A stretch of 64,000 bases of DNA, from positions 558,001-622,000 of the forward strand of contig JACKNK010000001.1 in NCBI GenBank assembly GCA_024234955.1. The letters are read 5' to 3'. The notes under the pieces were generated by a model. The model was not told the DNA's origin, searched no databases, and saw only the letters and a program-made list of their open reading frames with translations. Each line of letters opens with the position of its first letter. Positions within the stretch are counted from its first letter, which is position 1. The stretch comes from Gammaproteobacteria bacterium (GTDB lineage: Bacteria; Pseudomonadota; Gammaproteobacteria; JACKNK01). Below are positions 44,892-54,722 of the stretch, one piece after another. A program made the position numbers and the translations under genes.

Positions 44892-47102
44892 TCAGGTCAA
44901 GGCGTCGCCCAGCATGCCCTTCAAGGCGACATGCGCCTTGTCGAGCGCTTGTTGCAAACCCTCGATTTCCCGGGCACCCGGTTCTGCCGGCAAGGCCTTG
45001 CAGACATCGGCGACGCCCCGCACACCAAAGCTGGTCGCGGCCTGACAAAGCTTGTCGATTTCCGCTCGGCAATTCTTCGGCTGTCCGAGGAAACCCCCGA
45101 TTCGTCTGATCCGACGGCTTGATTCATCCAGAAATACGCGCAGCACACGGGCGGCACCCGACTCTCCCAAACGACCGATGAGTTCCGAAATCGCTGCCGA
45201 GTCCACCACGCCCTGGACGGCCGCATCGTGACGCACCCAACGTGACACCGCCGCGAGCAGATCGTTACGGCGGATCGGCTTGGCAACGACTTCTGCCATA
45301 CCGGCATCGGCGCAGGCCTGCAAGTCGTCCGGGAACACATTCGCGGTCACTGCAACGATCGGAACCTGACCTCGACGACCGTCCAGCTTGCGAATCTCCT
45401 TGGTCGCCGTAATCCCATCCATGACCGGCATCTGCAAATCCATCAACACAAGATTCCAGTCCTCGTCACGGACTCGTTGCACCGCAATCGCGCCGTTTTC
45501 CGCCGTCGCAACCTGGTAGCCCGCTTTCTCGAGCATCGCGCTCGCCACCATGCGATTTGCCGGGCTGTCCTCGACCAGCAACAAGCGTGCGCCTTCGGGC
45601 GCCAGATCGCTTGTACGGGCCACTTGCGGCGCGTTCTGAATGCGCTGCCGCTGCAATGCCTCGGACAACCAGTGCGCCATGCTCCGTTGTCGGACCGGTT
45701 TTACGAGGAAGGCGTCGAATCCTTTGTCATGCAGACCTAACGACGAGCCCGAATCCCGATCGCCGACCATCGAAATCAAGGTGAGCGTTGAGAAATCCTT
45801 GATCGCACGAATACGGTTGGCGAGTTCAGTGCCATCGAGATCGGGCAGACTGAGATCGACAATCGCCAAGTCATAGGGACGATTGGTTTGCACCGCATCC
45901 TGCAGAACACGCACCGCCCGAGCACCGTCCTCGACGGTATCGACATTGACGTGCCAAGCGTTCAACTGCTCACGGATCGCGGTCAGACTGCTGCGATTGT
46001 CGTCTACCAGGAGACAACGCGCGCCTTCAAGTTGCTCCCGGTTCGCGGTCCACACGTCCGGCGCCGCGCCCCCGTCGGCCAGTTTCAAGGCAAACTGAAA
46101 ACGGGTGCCGTCTCCCGGTCGGGAATCGAATTCAAGTTTGCCGCCGAGCAGTTCAACCAGCCGTCGGGACAAGGGCAGGCTGATATCGACGTGCCCCACT
46201 TTCGCCACATCGACGCCCGACAAGTCGTCGTGCCACACCTTCAGAGCCGCCTTGCTCAAACCTTGCCCGGAGTCACTGACCTCGAAAAGCAATGTGCCAT
46301 CGACCGGCACCTGACGCAGGCTGATCACCGCGCCACCGACCCGGGTACTGGCTATCGCATTACGCAGCAGACTCATCAGTACCTGCTCGACGCGCTCGGC
46401 ATCGCCCCGAACCCGTGACGGGACGCCGGGATCGACAAAGCTGGCCAGCTCGATGCCGCGTTCCCGCGCCAGCGAGTTCCAATAACCGACAACCTTTTCA
46501 ACCAGTGCGCCCGGATCGAACACAACCTCATCCGTCGTCAACGTGCCGGCGCTGAGTTGCGCGTAATCGACCACATCGCGCACTGTGCTCCACAATTCCT
46601 GCGCCGAATGTCTCGCATTGTCGAGCAGCTGCTTCTGCTTGATGTCGAGTTCGCTTTCACCAAGCAGACCCAAGGCGCCCAGCATCGAATTGATCGGGGT
46701 ACGAAGCTCCTGATTCAGGGCATGCATCAGGATGCCGTTCCGGTCTTCATCGAAGCGATCCGACGTTTTGAGCACGGGCAGCGCGGCAACGGCTTGTGCG
46801 AGTTCCCGCATTCTGGGATCGGTCAAAGCCGGGAGCGTGGTGTCCGCCATCTCCGCGCGTTGATCAATGTAACGCCGAAGAGCTTCGAACTGCGCCTCCC
46901 GATGGGTGCTCACCGATTGCCAGGCCGGCCAAATCAGCGCGATGCTGGCAACGAGCAGAAGCACTGGCAACAAGACGCTGAGCAGCGGCATGCCATGCCC
47001 GAACGCAATCGCCAGCATCAACGCACCGGCGATGACCTGTAGCGTCAGGGAGAGCAGAAACCATCGATTGCGCTGGGCCAAAACGACTGTCCGGATAAAC
47101 AA
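44892..47102 (-). CDS. Hybrid kinase-like protein lacking the phospho-histidines
   Basis: A protein of 736 residues. Two membrane segments lie at about residues 14-60. A HisKA-like region follows, but the H-box reads ALNQELRTPINS, with Gln131 where His should be. The HATPase keeps the N-box (LLRNAI) and DSGQGLS, yet the GxGxG lid motif is lost (VGHVDISLPLSRRL). Receivers are intact: D416 in AIVDLSLPDLDG and D555 in LVLMDLQMPVMDG, both with the conserved Lys. The C-terminal Hpt-like region (CQAATSFGVRGVADVC) also lacks its His. It probably acts as a phosphate acceptor or scaffold rather than a kinase, perhaps with the adjacent intact kinase. Confidence 0.85.
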   Translation of the reverse strand: MFIRTVVLAQRNRWFLLSLTLQVIAGALMLAIAFGHGMPLLSVLLPVLLLVASIALIWPAWQSVSTHREAQFEALRRYIDQRAEMADTTLPALTDPRMRELAQAVAALPVLKTSDRFDEDRNGILMHALNQELRTPINSMLGALGLLGESELDIKQKQLLDNARHSAQELWSTVRDVVDYAQLSAGTLTTDEVVFDPGALVEKVVGYWNSLARERGIELASFVDPGVPSRVRGDAERVEQVLMSLLRNAIASTRVGGAVISLRQVPVDGTLLFEVSDSGQGLSKAALKVWHDDLSGVDVAKVGHVDISLPLSRRLVELLGGKLEFDSRPGDGTRFQFALKLADGGAAPDVWTANREQLEGARCLLVDDNRSSLTAIREQLNAWHVNVDTVEDGARAVRVLQDAVQTNRPYDLAIVDLSLPDLDGTELANRIRAIKDFSTLTLISMVGDRDSGSSLGLHDKGFDAFLVKPVRQRSMAHWLSEALQRQRIQNAPQVARTSDLAPEGARLLLVEDSPANRMVASAMLEKAGYQVATAENGAIAVQRVRDEDWNLVLMDLQMPVMDGITATKEIRKLDGRRGQVPIVAVTANVFPDDLQACADAGMAEVVAKPIRRNDLLAAVSRWVRHDAAVQGVVDSAAISELIGRLGESGAARVLRVFLDESSRRIRRIGGFLGQPKNCRAEIDKLCQAATSFGVRGVADVCKALPAEPGAREIEGLQQALDKAHVALKGMLGDALT

Positions 47103-47306
47103 GGGCTACGCAAGCCCTATTGCAAAAATCAATCCATTCAAATTTCATCTTTAAATTCAATTCGTTAACAAACACGCGTAACTCAAAGACCCGACTCTCG
47201 ACCCATTGACGGAGAAGGAAATTATTTCGGAAATGCAAAGCAGTTCGCGTTCTGCAAAAAGGTTTCGCCGCACAGGCTGGTAAACTCACCCCTCGCTCAT
47301 TGGTCC

Positions 47307-49136
47307 ATGTTGTCCGAAATGTCATTCCGACTTGACGCCCTCGTCATCTATAAACGCCGCCCGGCGCGTATCATCGGGCTTGGCGAGAAACTTGAAATCC
47401 AGACTCTGGACGGTAAAAACAAGCGTGTTCGGGACAAGGATGTCACGCTTTTGCACCCGGGTCCGGCCCGGCAGTTGCCCACGGCGGAACGCGCTGAAAT
47501 CGGCGAAGAATCGGTTCGCGAGGCCTGGGAATTACTCGATGGCGAAGCCACCACCCTGACCGACTTGGCGGAGCTGCTGTTCGGTCAAGCCGATCCTTCC
47601 GACCTTTGGCATGTGTGGTTACTGCGTGACGATGGCCTCTGGTTCGAAGGCGACGGCGATGCGGTTCGACCGCGTGGCCGGGAAGCGATCGAGGCAGACA
47701 GGGCTGAGCGCGCACGTAAAGCCGATGAGGCGGCGGCTTGGGAGGCTCTGCTCGAACGCCTGCGCAAAGGCGAGATCCTCGACGGCGATCGCAAGCCGCT
47801 TGCCGAGGTCGAACGGCTCGCCCTGAATGCCCAAACGAGCAGCCGCATACTCAAAGCCCTGGATCAGTCCGAAACCCCGGAATCCGCCCACCAGACTCTG
47901 CTGCGTGTCGGCTACTGGCCGGAATCGTTCAATCCCTGGCCGCAGCGATTCGATCTCATCCTTGGCGAGCCGGATATCGCCGTCCCGATGCTTCCGGAAG
48001 AAGAACGCCTGGACCTGACGCATCTGGAGTCCTGGGCCATCGACGACGCCGGCAATCAGGACCCGGACGATGCCATCGCCGTGGACGGCGACATGCTCTG
48101 GGTCCATGTCGCCGATGTCGCGGCCTTGGTCCCGGCGGACAGCGCACTCGATCTCGCCGCACGCGAACGCGGCGCCAATCTCTATCTGCCGGAAACCACC
48201 TGGCAGATGCTTCCCAGCGCCATCACCGAACGCCTGGGACTCGGACTTGCGGAAATATCGCCCGCCCTGTCCTTCGGGATGCGTGTGCGCGAATCCGGCG
48301 ACATCGAAGACATCCGCATCGCACCGAGCTGGGTGAAGGTAAAGCGCGTCAGCTACGAGGAGGCAGACGCGATCCTCGACGCGCCGCCGCTGGCCGCCAT
48401 CAACGCGCTCACCCAGCGCGGCTACGACAAACGCATGGCGCGCAGCGCCGCCACCATCCGCCTGCCGGAAGTACGGGTCCGGGTCACCGATGGGATCGTG
48501 GAACTCCGTCCGCTCCCTGCGTTGCGCTCCCGCACCATGGTCACCAATGCGATGCTTCTCGCGGGCGAAGCGGCAGCCCGTTATGCCGACGCGAACACCA
48601 TCCCCTTCCCATACTCGACCCAGGCCGCGCCGGACAACGTCGAGACCCCGGAAACGCCGTCGCAGATGTGGGCCTATCGCAAGAAATTCAAACGCACCCA
48701 GATGCAGACCAGCCCGGAACCGCATTCCGGATTGGGACTGGAAATGTACGCGCAGGCCACCAGTCCGCTGCGTCGCTACCTGGACCTCGTGGTGCATCAA
48801 CAACTGCGTGCCCATCTGCGCGGGGAACCGGTGCTGGATCACGACGCCATCGTCGAGCGCATCGGACGTGCTGACGTCCTGATTGGCGCGGTGCGTAAAG
48901 CCGAACGCCAATCCAATCGACACTGGACCCTGGTCTGGCTGCAGCAACACCCGGAATGGGAAGGTGAAGCCGTGGTGGTCGATCGACGTGAACGGCGTGG
49001 CACCGTCCTGATTCCGGAGCTCGGGCTCGACACCATGATGAGCCTGGCGCCCCAGCTCACCCCCGACGAGACATTGACCTTGCGCTACAAGGGTGCCAAT
49101 TTCCCGGACCTGAGCGTTACGTTCGCAACGCAATAA
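47307..49136 (+). CDS. RNase II family exoribonuclease
   Basis: A protein of 609 residues (605 if the ATG at 47319 is used). The RNB catalytic domain is evident: WAIDDAGNQDPDDAIAV with the metal-binding Asp cluster, FGMRVRESGDI, and the C-terminal ATSPLRRYLDLVVHQQL. The N-terminal 200 residues do not look like the usual two cold-shock domains, and the S1-like C-terminus is short (RRGTVLIPELGLDTM), so it belongs to the divergent RNB group typical of several gammaproteobacteria. It would degrade RNA processively from the 3' end. It is divergent from the pseudo-kinase; the 204 bases between them must hold both promoters. Confidence 0.88.
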   Translation: MLSEMSFRLDALVIYKRRPARIIGLGEKLEIQTLDGKNKRVRDKDVTLLHPGPARQLPTAERAEIGEESVREAWELLDGEATTLTDLAELLFGQADPSDLWHVWLLRDDGLWFEGDGDAVRPRGREAIEADRAERARKADEAAAWEALLERLRKGEILDGDRKPLAEVERLALNAQTSSRILKALDQSETPESAHQTLLRVGYWPESFNPWPQRFDLILGEPDIAVPMLPEEERLDLTHLESWAIDDAGNQDPDDAIAVDGDMLWVHVADVAALVPADSALDLAARERGANLYLPETTWQMLPSAITERLGLGLAEISPALSFGMRVRESGDIEDIRIAPSWVKVKRVSYEEADAILDAPPLAAINALTQRGYDKRMARSAATIRLPEVRVRVTDGIVELRPLPALRSRTMVTNAMLLAGEAAARYADANTIPFPYSTQAAPDNVETPETPSQMWAYRKKFKRTQMQTSPEPHSGLGLEMYAQATSPLRRYLDLVVHQQLRAHLRGEPVLDHDAIVERIGRADVLIGAVRKAERQSNRHWTLVWLQQHPEWEGEAVVVDRRERRGTVLIPELGLDTMMSLAPQLTPDETLTLRYKGANFPDLSVTFATQ

Positions 49137-49184
49137 CAACAACTCGAATCAACGCGTCTGTCCACGCCTCTTTCTGGATCGAAC

Positions 49185-49619
49185 ATGAACCAAACCGCCA
49201 CCTCCGAACGCCGTAACCAGCAAGTCATCAACGAACTGCTGAGCGAACGTCAGGAAATGCTTCTTGAATTCTGCGCCCTTGCCGGCCTGGAACCTTATGC
49301 CGGCAGCAAGCCCGCGCTCGACAAACTGCGTCGTTTCATGCAGGTCATGGTGGATTACATCGCCCTGGGTCATTTCGAGGTCTACCAGCACATCGCCGAA
49401 GGACGCGAGCGTCGCAGCCATGTGCTTGAAGCCGCCAATGGCGTGTATCCAAAGCTGGTTGAGGCGACCGACGTCTGTGTGGCGTTCAACGACAAATATG
49501 AGGGGGTCGATGACACCGAGGATCTCGTCGGTCTGGATCAGGAACTCTCCACCCTGGGCGAAACCCTCGCCACACGTATCGAACTCGAAGATCGCCTGAT
49601 CGCCGCCCTGCGCCGCTGA
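49185..49619 (+). CDS. rsd: Rsd/AlgQ anti-sigma-70 factor
   Basis: A protein of 144 residues, all helical. Family segments include LLSERQEMLLEFCALAGLEP, LRRFMQVMVDYIALGHFEVY and VYPKLVEATDVCVAFNDKYE. Rsd/AlgQ binds region 4 of sigma-70 and shifts RNA polymerase toward alternative sigma factors in stationary phase. This is worth noting because a sigma-54 promoter drives the T6SS operon in the same window. It starts about 48 bases after the exoribonuclease gene. Confidence 0.9.
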   Translation: MNQTATSERRNQQVINELLSERQEMLLEFCALAGLEPYAGSKPALDKLRRFMQVMVDYIALGHFEVYQHIAEGRERRSHVLEAANGVYPKLVEATDVCVAFNDKYEGVDDTEDLVGLDQELSTLGETLATRIELEDRLIAALRR

Positions 49620-49623
49620 CATC

Positions 49624-50076
49624 ATGCTCTACGGCCAGGACCGGGACGCCTATCGACGGGTCTTCGTGGAAGCCTGGCGCAAGGCCCAGGCCGGCGAGCG
49701 ATTGAGCGACATGGAAGCGATCCTCGCCGATCTGATTGCGATTCACCCGGAATACCACGGCATCCTCAAAGCAGAGGACGCCGCCGTCGGGGCCGAATTT
49801 CCGCCCGAACTGGGTGAATCCAACCCGTTCATGCACCTGAGTCTGCACCTCGCCTTACGCGAGCAGCGGCACACCGATCAGCCGCCGGGGTTTCGTTATC
49901 TCTACGACGCCGTCTGCACCTACATGGACGATATTCACGACGCCGAGCACGCGATGTCGGAATGCCTGGCGCAGATCATGTGGCAATCGCAACGAGACGG
50001 TACGCCACCCGACGACAAGGCCTATTTCGCCTGCCTGCGCAAACTCGCGCACATCGCACCCCAGTTCGGCGACTGA
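49624..50076 (+). CDS. DUF1841 family protein
   Basis: A protein of 150 residues with DUF1841 landmarks: MLYGQDRDAYRRVFVEAWRK, IAIHPEYHGIL, and the His-rich FMHLSLHLALREQ, whose histidines may bind a metal. The pattern is conserved in gammaproteobacteria. The function is not established. The start is 4 bases after the rsd stop, so the genes are co-transcribed. It is convergent with the carbonic anhydrase gene. Confidence 0.85.
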   Translation: MLYGQDRDAYRRVFVEAWRKAQAGERLSDMEAILADLIAIHPEYHGILKAEDAAVGAEFPPELGESNPFMHLSLHLALREQRHTDQPPGFRYLYDAVCTYMDDIHDAEHAMSECLAQIMWQSQRDGTPPDDKAYFACLRKLAHIAPQFGD

Positions 50077-50087
50077 GGGCGCCTGCG

Positions 50088-50726
50088 TTACCAGTCCATC
50101 CCGTCCGGCACGCCTTCGAAAAACTGCACTTCACCGGTATCGAGCAGGTATTCGGCGCCGACGATGAGCAGGTCTTCCTTATCGATCAGACGCTCAATGA
50201 TGTCCGAGCCGTGGCGCAACTGATTGACCGATGCGCGCACATTGGCGCGGACCGCTTCTGCCATCAGGGCATCGTGATCGTGACGAAGCGGCGTGGACAT
50301 CAGGCTTTCGACAGAAGGACGAATGCGCCCGACGATGGAGGCGATATTGGGCGACGGATTCAGCGTTGGCGCTTCCATCGCCTGCACGGTCGCTGCCACG
50401 GCACCACAGCTGGAATGCCCCAGAACCACGACCAGCTTGATGTTGTACAGCGCCGCCGCAAATTCCACGCTGCCGATCTGTGACGGGGCGACAATATTGC
50501 CGGCAACCCGGATCACGAACAGGTCCCCCAAGCCTTGATCGAAGACGATCTCCGCCGGAACTCGGGAGTCCGAACACCCGAGGATGATCGCGAGCGGTTC
50601 CTGACCGGCGAGCAAGGCCTTGCGGCGGTCTGCCGCGATCATGTTGTCCTCACTGCGCAGGTCCGCGAGGAAGCGTTGGTTTCCCTCACGCAGGCGGCGC
50701 AGCACGCTGATCGCGTCCCTCATCAA
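50088..50726 (-). CDS. can: Beta-class carbonic anhydrase
   Basis: A protein of 212 residues. Zinc ligands are clear: C51 in ILGCSDSRVP (with D53 and R55), then H104 and C107 in VVLGHSSCGAV. It would interconvert carbon dioxide and bicarbonate, supplying bicarbonate for carboxylation. Its start overlaps the purL stop (ATGA), so it is translated from the purL transcript; the coupling to purine synthesis, which also fixes CO2, may be meaningful. No signal peptide is visible. Confidence 0.92.
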   Translation of the reverse strand: MMRDAISVLRRLREGNQRFLADLRSEDNMIAADRRKALLAGQEPLAIILGCSDSRVPAEIVFDQGLGDLFVIRVAGNIVAPSQIGSVEFAAALYNIKLVVVLGHSSCGAVAATVQAMEAPTLNPSPNIASIVGRIRPSVESLMSTPLRHDHDALMAEAVRANVRASVNQLRHGSDIIERLIDKEDLLIVGAEYLLDTGEVQFFEGVPDGMDW

Positions 50727-53700
50727 CCCACCGCCTTACGGGCGTTGCGGAACATGCGCAGCCACGGCCCGTCCTCACCCCATTCTTGCGGGTGCCAGGA
50801 GAGCTGTCGGGTCAGGAACACGCGCTCCGGGTGCGGCATCATGATCGTGAAGCGGCCATCGGTATTGCTCAAACCGGTGATACCCAGTGGCGAACCGTTC
50901 GGATTCAACGGGTACGTCTGCGCCGCATGGCCGTGATGATCGACATACCGAAGCCCGACCACGCCCGCATCCAGCGCCGCCTGAGGACCGGACTCATCGG
51001 CCCACTCCGCCCGGCCTTCGCCGTGCGCGACCGCGATCGGCAAACGCGAACCGGCCATGCCCTCAAGGAACAGCGACGGCGTTTCCAACACCTCCACGGT
51101 CGCCAGACGCGCCTCGAACTGCTCCGAACGATTACGCACGAAATGCGGCCAGTTTTCCGTTCCCGGAATCAGTTCATGCAGGTTGGACAACATCTGGCAG
51201 CCGTTGCAGACACCCAGACCGAAGGTGTCAGCCCGATCCATGAAGGTCTCGAATTCATCGCGGGCGCGGCTGTTGAACAGGATCGACTTGGCCCAGCCCT
51301 CACCCGCGCCAAGCACATCGCCGTAGGAAAAGCCGCCACAGGCGACCATGCCGGTGAAATCCTGCAGGCTGACCCGTCCGGCGAGAATGTCGCTCATATG
51401 CACATCGACCGCCGCGAACCCGGCCCGATCGAAGGCAGCGGCCATTTCCACCTGTCCGTTGACACCCTGTTCGCGCAGCACCGCCACCCGTGGGCGCACC
51501 CCGGTCGCGATCATCGGCGCGGCGACATTCTCCTGCGGATCGAAACTGAGTTTGGCATTCATGCCCGGGTCGGACGCATCCAGCAGTCCGGCGAATTCCT
51601 CGGCGGCGCAATCCGGGTTATCGCGCAATGACTGCATACGCCAGGTGGTCTCGGACCAGGCACGCTGGAAGGCGACGCGACTGTCGGTAAGGACGACGTC
51701 TCCCCGATGCGTGAAGATCAGGCTGTCGTGATCGTTGAGATGGCCGATTCGGTGACTGCAATGCCCGAGCCCGGCACCTGCGAGCTGCGCCATCACGACT
51801 GCCACATCGTCGGCTCGAACCTGCACCACGGCACCAAGTTCTTCGCCGAAAAGTGCCGCGACCGGATCATCACCCAGGGCGTCGAGGGAGACGCTCACAC
51901 CGCAGTGCGCGGCGAACGCCATCTCCGCGAGGGTCACGAACAGCCCCCCGTCGGAACGGTCGTGGTAGGCCAGCAGTTTGCCGTCGGCATTGAGCGTCTG
52001 GATGGTGTCAAAGAACGCCTTCAGCGCCTTGGCGTCGTTCACATCGGGCGCGTACTTGCCGATCTGTTTGTAGACCTGTGCAAGCGCACTGCCGCCAAGA
52101 CGGTTGTGGCCGAATCCGAGATCGATCAGCAGCAGTTCGGTCTCCCCCTGGTCCTCGCGCAACTGGGGGGTGAGCGTGCGCCGGATGTCGGTGACCGGCG
52201 CGAACGCGGAGATGATCAGGGACAGCGGCGCGGTCACCGCATGGGATTTGCCCTGCTCCGTCCATACCGATTTCATCGACATCGAATCCTTGCCGACCGG
52301 AATGGTCAGGCCGAGCTGCGGACACAGCTCCATGCCCACCGCCGCAACTGCGTCGAATAGGCGCGCATCCTCACCCGGATGCCCCGCCGGGGCCATCCAG
52401 TTCGCGGACAGCTTGATGTCGCGCATCGCCCCGATCGGCGCGGCAGCGATATTGGTCAAGGATTCCGCCACCGCCATGCGCGCGGAAGCCGCCGCATTGA
52501 TCAAGGCGCTGGGGGTCCGCTCGCCCATGCTCATGGCCTCGCCGGTAACGGTGTCGTAACTGGTCGCGGTGACCGCGCAATCGGCGACCGGCGTCTGCCA
52601 CGGGCCGACCATCTGATCGCGCGCCACCAGACCGGTGATGCTGCGATCCGCGATGGTAATCAGGAAGCTCTTGTCGGCAACCGTGGGCAGTCGCAGGACC
52701 CGCATTGCCGCTTCGTGCAGATCGATCTCGGCGGTCGCGAACTCACGGAGCCGGTAATTGTGATGCGAGACATCGCGAAGCATCTTCGGTGGCTTGCCGA
52801 GCAGCAGATCCATCGGCAGATCGACCGGGGTGTTTTCGAAATGCGCATCGCCGAGCATCAGCTTGCGTTCCGCGATCACCTCGCCGATCACCGCATATGG
52901 GCAGCGTTCGCGTTCACAGATCGCCTCGAATTCTTCCAGCTTGTCGGCGGCGATTGCGAGCACATAGCGTTCCTGGGACTCGTTGCACCAGATCTGCATC
53001 GGGCTCATGCCCGGCTCGTCGTTGGGCACCGTCCGCAGTTCAAAGCGACCGCCGCGATCTGCGTCGTTGACGATTTCCGGCACCGCATTGGACAAGCCAC
53101 CGGCACCGACGTCGTGAATCGACAAGATCGGAGTGGCGTTCCCCCGTGCGCAGCAGGTATCGATGACTTCCTGGCAGCGTCGCTCCATTTCCGGGTTGGA
53201 ACGCTGCACGGAGGCGAAATCGAGGTCCTCCGCGCTCGCGCCGGAGGCCATCGATGAGGCGGCGCCACCGCCCAGGCCGATCAACATCGCCGGGCCGCCG
53301 AGCACGACGATCGGGGTTCCGGGTGGCAGGTCGGATTTCTCGACATGCTCGCCCCGGATATAGCCGACACCGCCAGCAAGCATGATCGGTTTGTGATACC
53401 CACGAACCTCATCGCCGCCGTCCGGGCCGGGAACCCGCTCTTCAAAGGTACGGAAATAGCCGCACAGTCCGGGACGCCCGAATTCGTTGTTGAACGAGGC
53501 CGCACCGATCGGCCCTTCAAGCATGATGTCCAGCGCAGACACGATACGGCCCGGCTTGCCGTGATCGGTTTCCCAGGGCTGAACGCCGCCCGGCAAACGC
53601 AGGTTGGACACCGAGAACCCGGTCAGACCTGCTTTCGGTTTGGAACCTCGACCCGTCGCACCTTCGTCGCGAATCTCGCCACCCGATCCGGTGGCGGCGC

Positions 53701-54628
53701 CAGGAAACGGCGAGATCGCGGTCGGGTGATTGTGGGTCTCCACCTTCATCAGGATGTGAATATCCTGCGGGTGATAGCCGTAATTGCCCTGCTCGTCCGG
53801 ATAGAAGCGCCCACCCGGATTCCCTTCGATGACCGAGGCATTGTCGCGATACGCCGAGAGAATCCCGCCGGACCAATGCTCATAGGTGTTGCGGATCATC
53901 TTGAACAGGCTCTTGTCCTGCTCGCGGTGATCGATGATCCAGTCCGCGTTGAATATCTTGTGACGGCAATGCTCCGAGTTCGCCTGCGCGAACATCATCA
54001 ACTCGACATCGGTTGGGTTGCGGTCCAGCGCCACGAAATTCTCCACCAGATAATCGACTTCATCGGCGGAAAGGGCGAGGCCAAGCTCGGCGTTGGCGCG
54101 CACCAGCGCATCGCGACCACCGGACAGCACATCCACCGAAGTCATCGGGGTCGGGGTGGCATGCGCAAACAGATCATCGGTGTCATCGAGTGAGGTAAAT
54201 ACCGAATCGGTCATGCGGTCGTGCAACTGGGCGACCACCGCGTCGATCACCTCCGCCCCGACCGGCGCACCGGCGGCATCGCGAAGGTAATAAGCGGCGC
54301 CACGTTCGATGCGTCGCACTTGCTCCAGGCCGCAGTTATGCGCAATGTCGGTCGCCTTTGACGACCAGGGCGAGATCGTTCCGATACGCGGCGTCACCAA
54401 AAGCAAGGCGCCGTCCGGATGCAGCTCACCGTGTTTCGGCCCGTAGGTGAGGAGTTGATCGAGTACCCGACGGGCATCGTCACCCAAGGCTTCATCGACC
54501 TCGACGAAATGCACGAATTCGGCATCCACCGCCGCAATCGCAGCGTCCTGCTGACGCAACGATTCCAGCAATTTCTGAAGACGGAACACGGACAGCGACG
54601 GCGCGCCGCGTAGTTTGAGCATGGTCAT
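50723..54628 (-). CDS. purL: Phosphoribosylformylglycinamidine synthase
   Basis: A single-chain PurL of 1301 residues, the large gammaproteobacterial type. I use the ATG at 54628 (MTMLKLRGAPSLSVFRLQKL); the frame extends to 54691. ATP-binding and catalytic stretches include KVETHNHPTAISPFPGAATG and GRTPS-like GERTPSALINAA. The C-terminal glutaminase domain carries the nucleophile Cys in FGLGVCNGCQMLSNL. It converts FGAR, glutamine and ATP to FGAM in purine synthesis. It overlaps the carbonic anhydrase gene at its 3' end and is separated from bamC by a hairpin. Confidence 0.95.
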   Translation of the reverse strand: MTMLKLRGAPSLSVFRLQKLLESLRQQDAAIAAVDAEFVHFVEVDEALGDDARRVLDQLLTYGPKHGELHPDGALLLVTPRIGTISPWSSKATDIAHNCGLEQVRRIERGAAYYLRDAAGAPVGAEVIDAVVAQLHDRMTDSVFTSLDDTDDLFAHATPTPMTSVDVLSGGRDALVRANAELGLALSADEVDYLVENFVALDRNPTDVELMMFAQANSEHCRHKIFNADWIIDHREQDKSLFKMIRNTYEHWSGGILSAYRDNASVIEGNPGGRFYPDEQGNYGYHPQDIHILMKVETHNHPTAISPFPGAATGSGGEIRDEGATGRGSKPKAGLTGFSVSNLRLPGGVQPWETDHGKPGRIVSALDIMLEGPIGAASFNNEFGRPGLCGYFRTFEERVPGPDGGDEVRGYHKPIMLAGGVGYIRGEHVEKSDLPPGTPIVVLGGPAMLIGLGGGAASSMASGASAEDLDFASVQRSNPEMERRCQEVIDTCCARGNATPILSIHDVGAGGLSNAVPEIVNDADRGGRFELRTVPNDEPGMSPMQIWCNESQERYVLAIAADKLEEFEAICERERCPYAVIGEVIAERKLMLGDAHFENTPVDLPMDLLLGKPPKMLRDVSHHNYRLREFATAEIDLHEAAMRVLRLPTVADKSFLITIADRSITGLVARDQMVGPWQTPVADCAVTATSYDTVTGEAMSMGERTPSALINAAASARMAVAESLTNIAAAPIGAMRDIKLSANWMAPAGHPGEDARLFDAVAAVGMELCPQLGLTIPVGKDSMSMKSVWTEQGKSHAVTAPLSLIISAFAPVTDIRRTLTPQLREDQGETELLLIDLGFGHNRLGGSALAQVYKQIGKYAPDVNDAKALKAFFDTIQTLNADGKLLAYHDRSDGGLFVTLAEMAFAAHCGVSVSLDALGDDPVAALFGEELGAVVQVRADDVAVVMAQLAGAGLGHCSHRIGHLNDHDSLIFTHRGDVVLTDSRVAFQRAWSETTWRMQSLRDNPDCAAEEFAGLLDASDPGMNAKLSFDPQENVAAPMIATGVRPRVAVLREQGVNGQVEMAAAFDRAGFAAVDVHMSDILAGRVSLQDFTGMVACGGFSYGDVLGAGEGWAKSILFNSRARDEFETFMDRADTFGLGVCNGCQMLSNLHELIPGTENWPHFVRNRSEQFEARLATVEVLETPSLFLEGMAGSRLPIAVAHGEGRAEWADESGPQAALDAGVVGLRYVDHHGHAAQTYPLNPNGSPLGITGLSNTDGRFTIMMPHPERVFLTRQLSWHPQEWGEDGPWLRMFRNARKAVG

Positions 54629-54688
54629 GTTCGGGGCGGCTCGTTCAGGACGGCTTGGGGACAGGACAATCGACAACTCGGTGAAACG

Positions 54689-54714
54689 CACACCGCCGCA
54701 GATGCGGCGGTGTG
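54689..54714 (-). terminator. Hairpin between bamC and purL
   Basis: CACACCGCCGCA, a 2-base loop and TGCGGCGGTGTG form a perfect 12-base stem just after the bamC stop. On the minus strand a partial T-run (GTTTC) follows, so it probably terminates or attenuates the dapA-bamC transcript before purL. Confidence 0.6.
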
Positions 54715-54722
54715 TTCGATCA

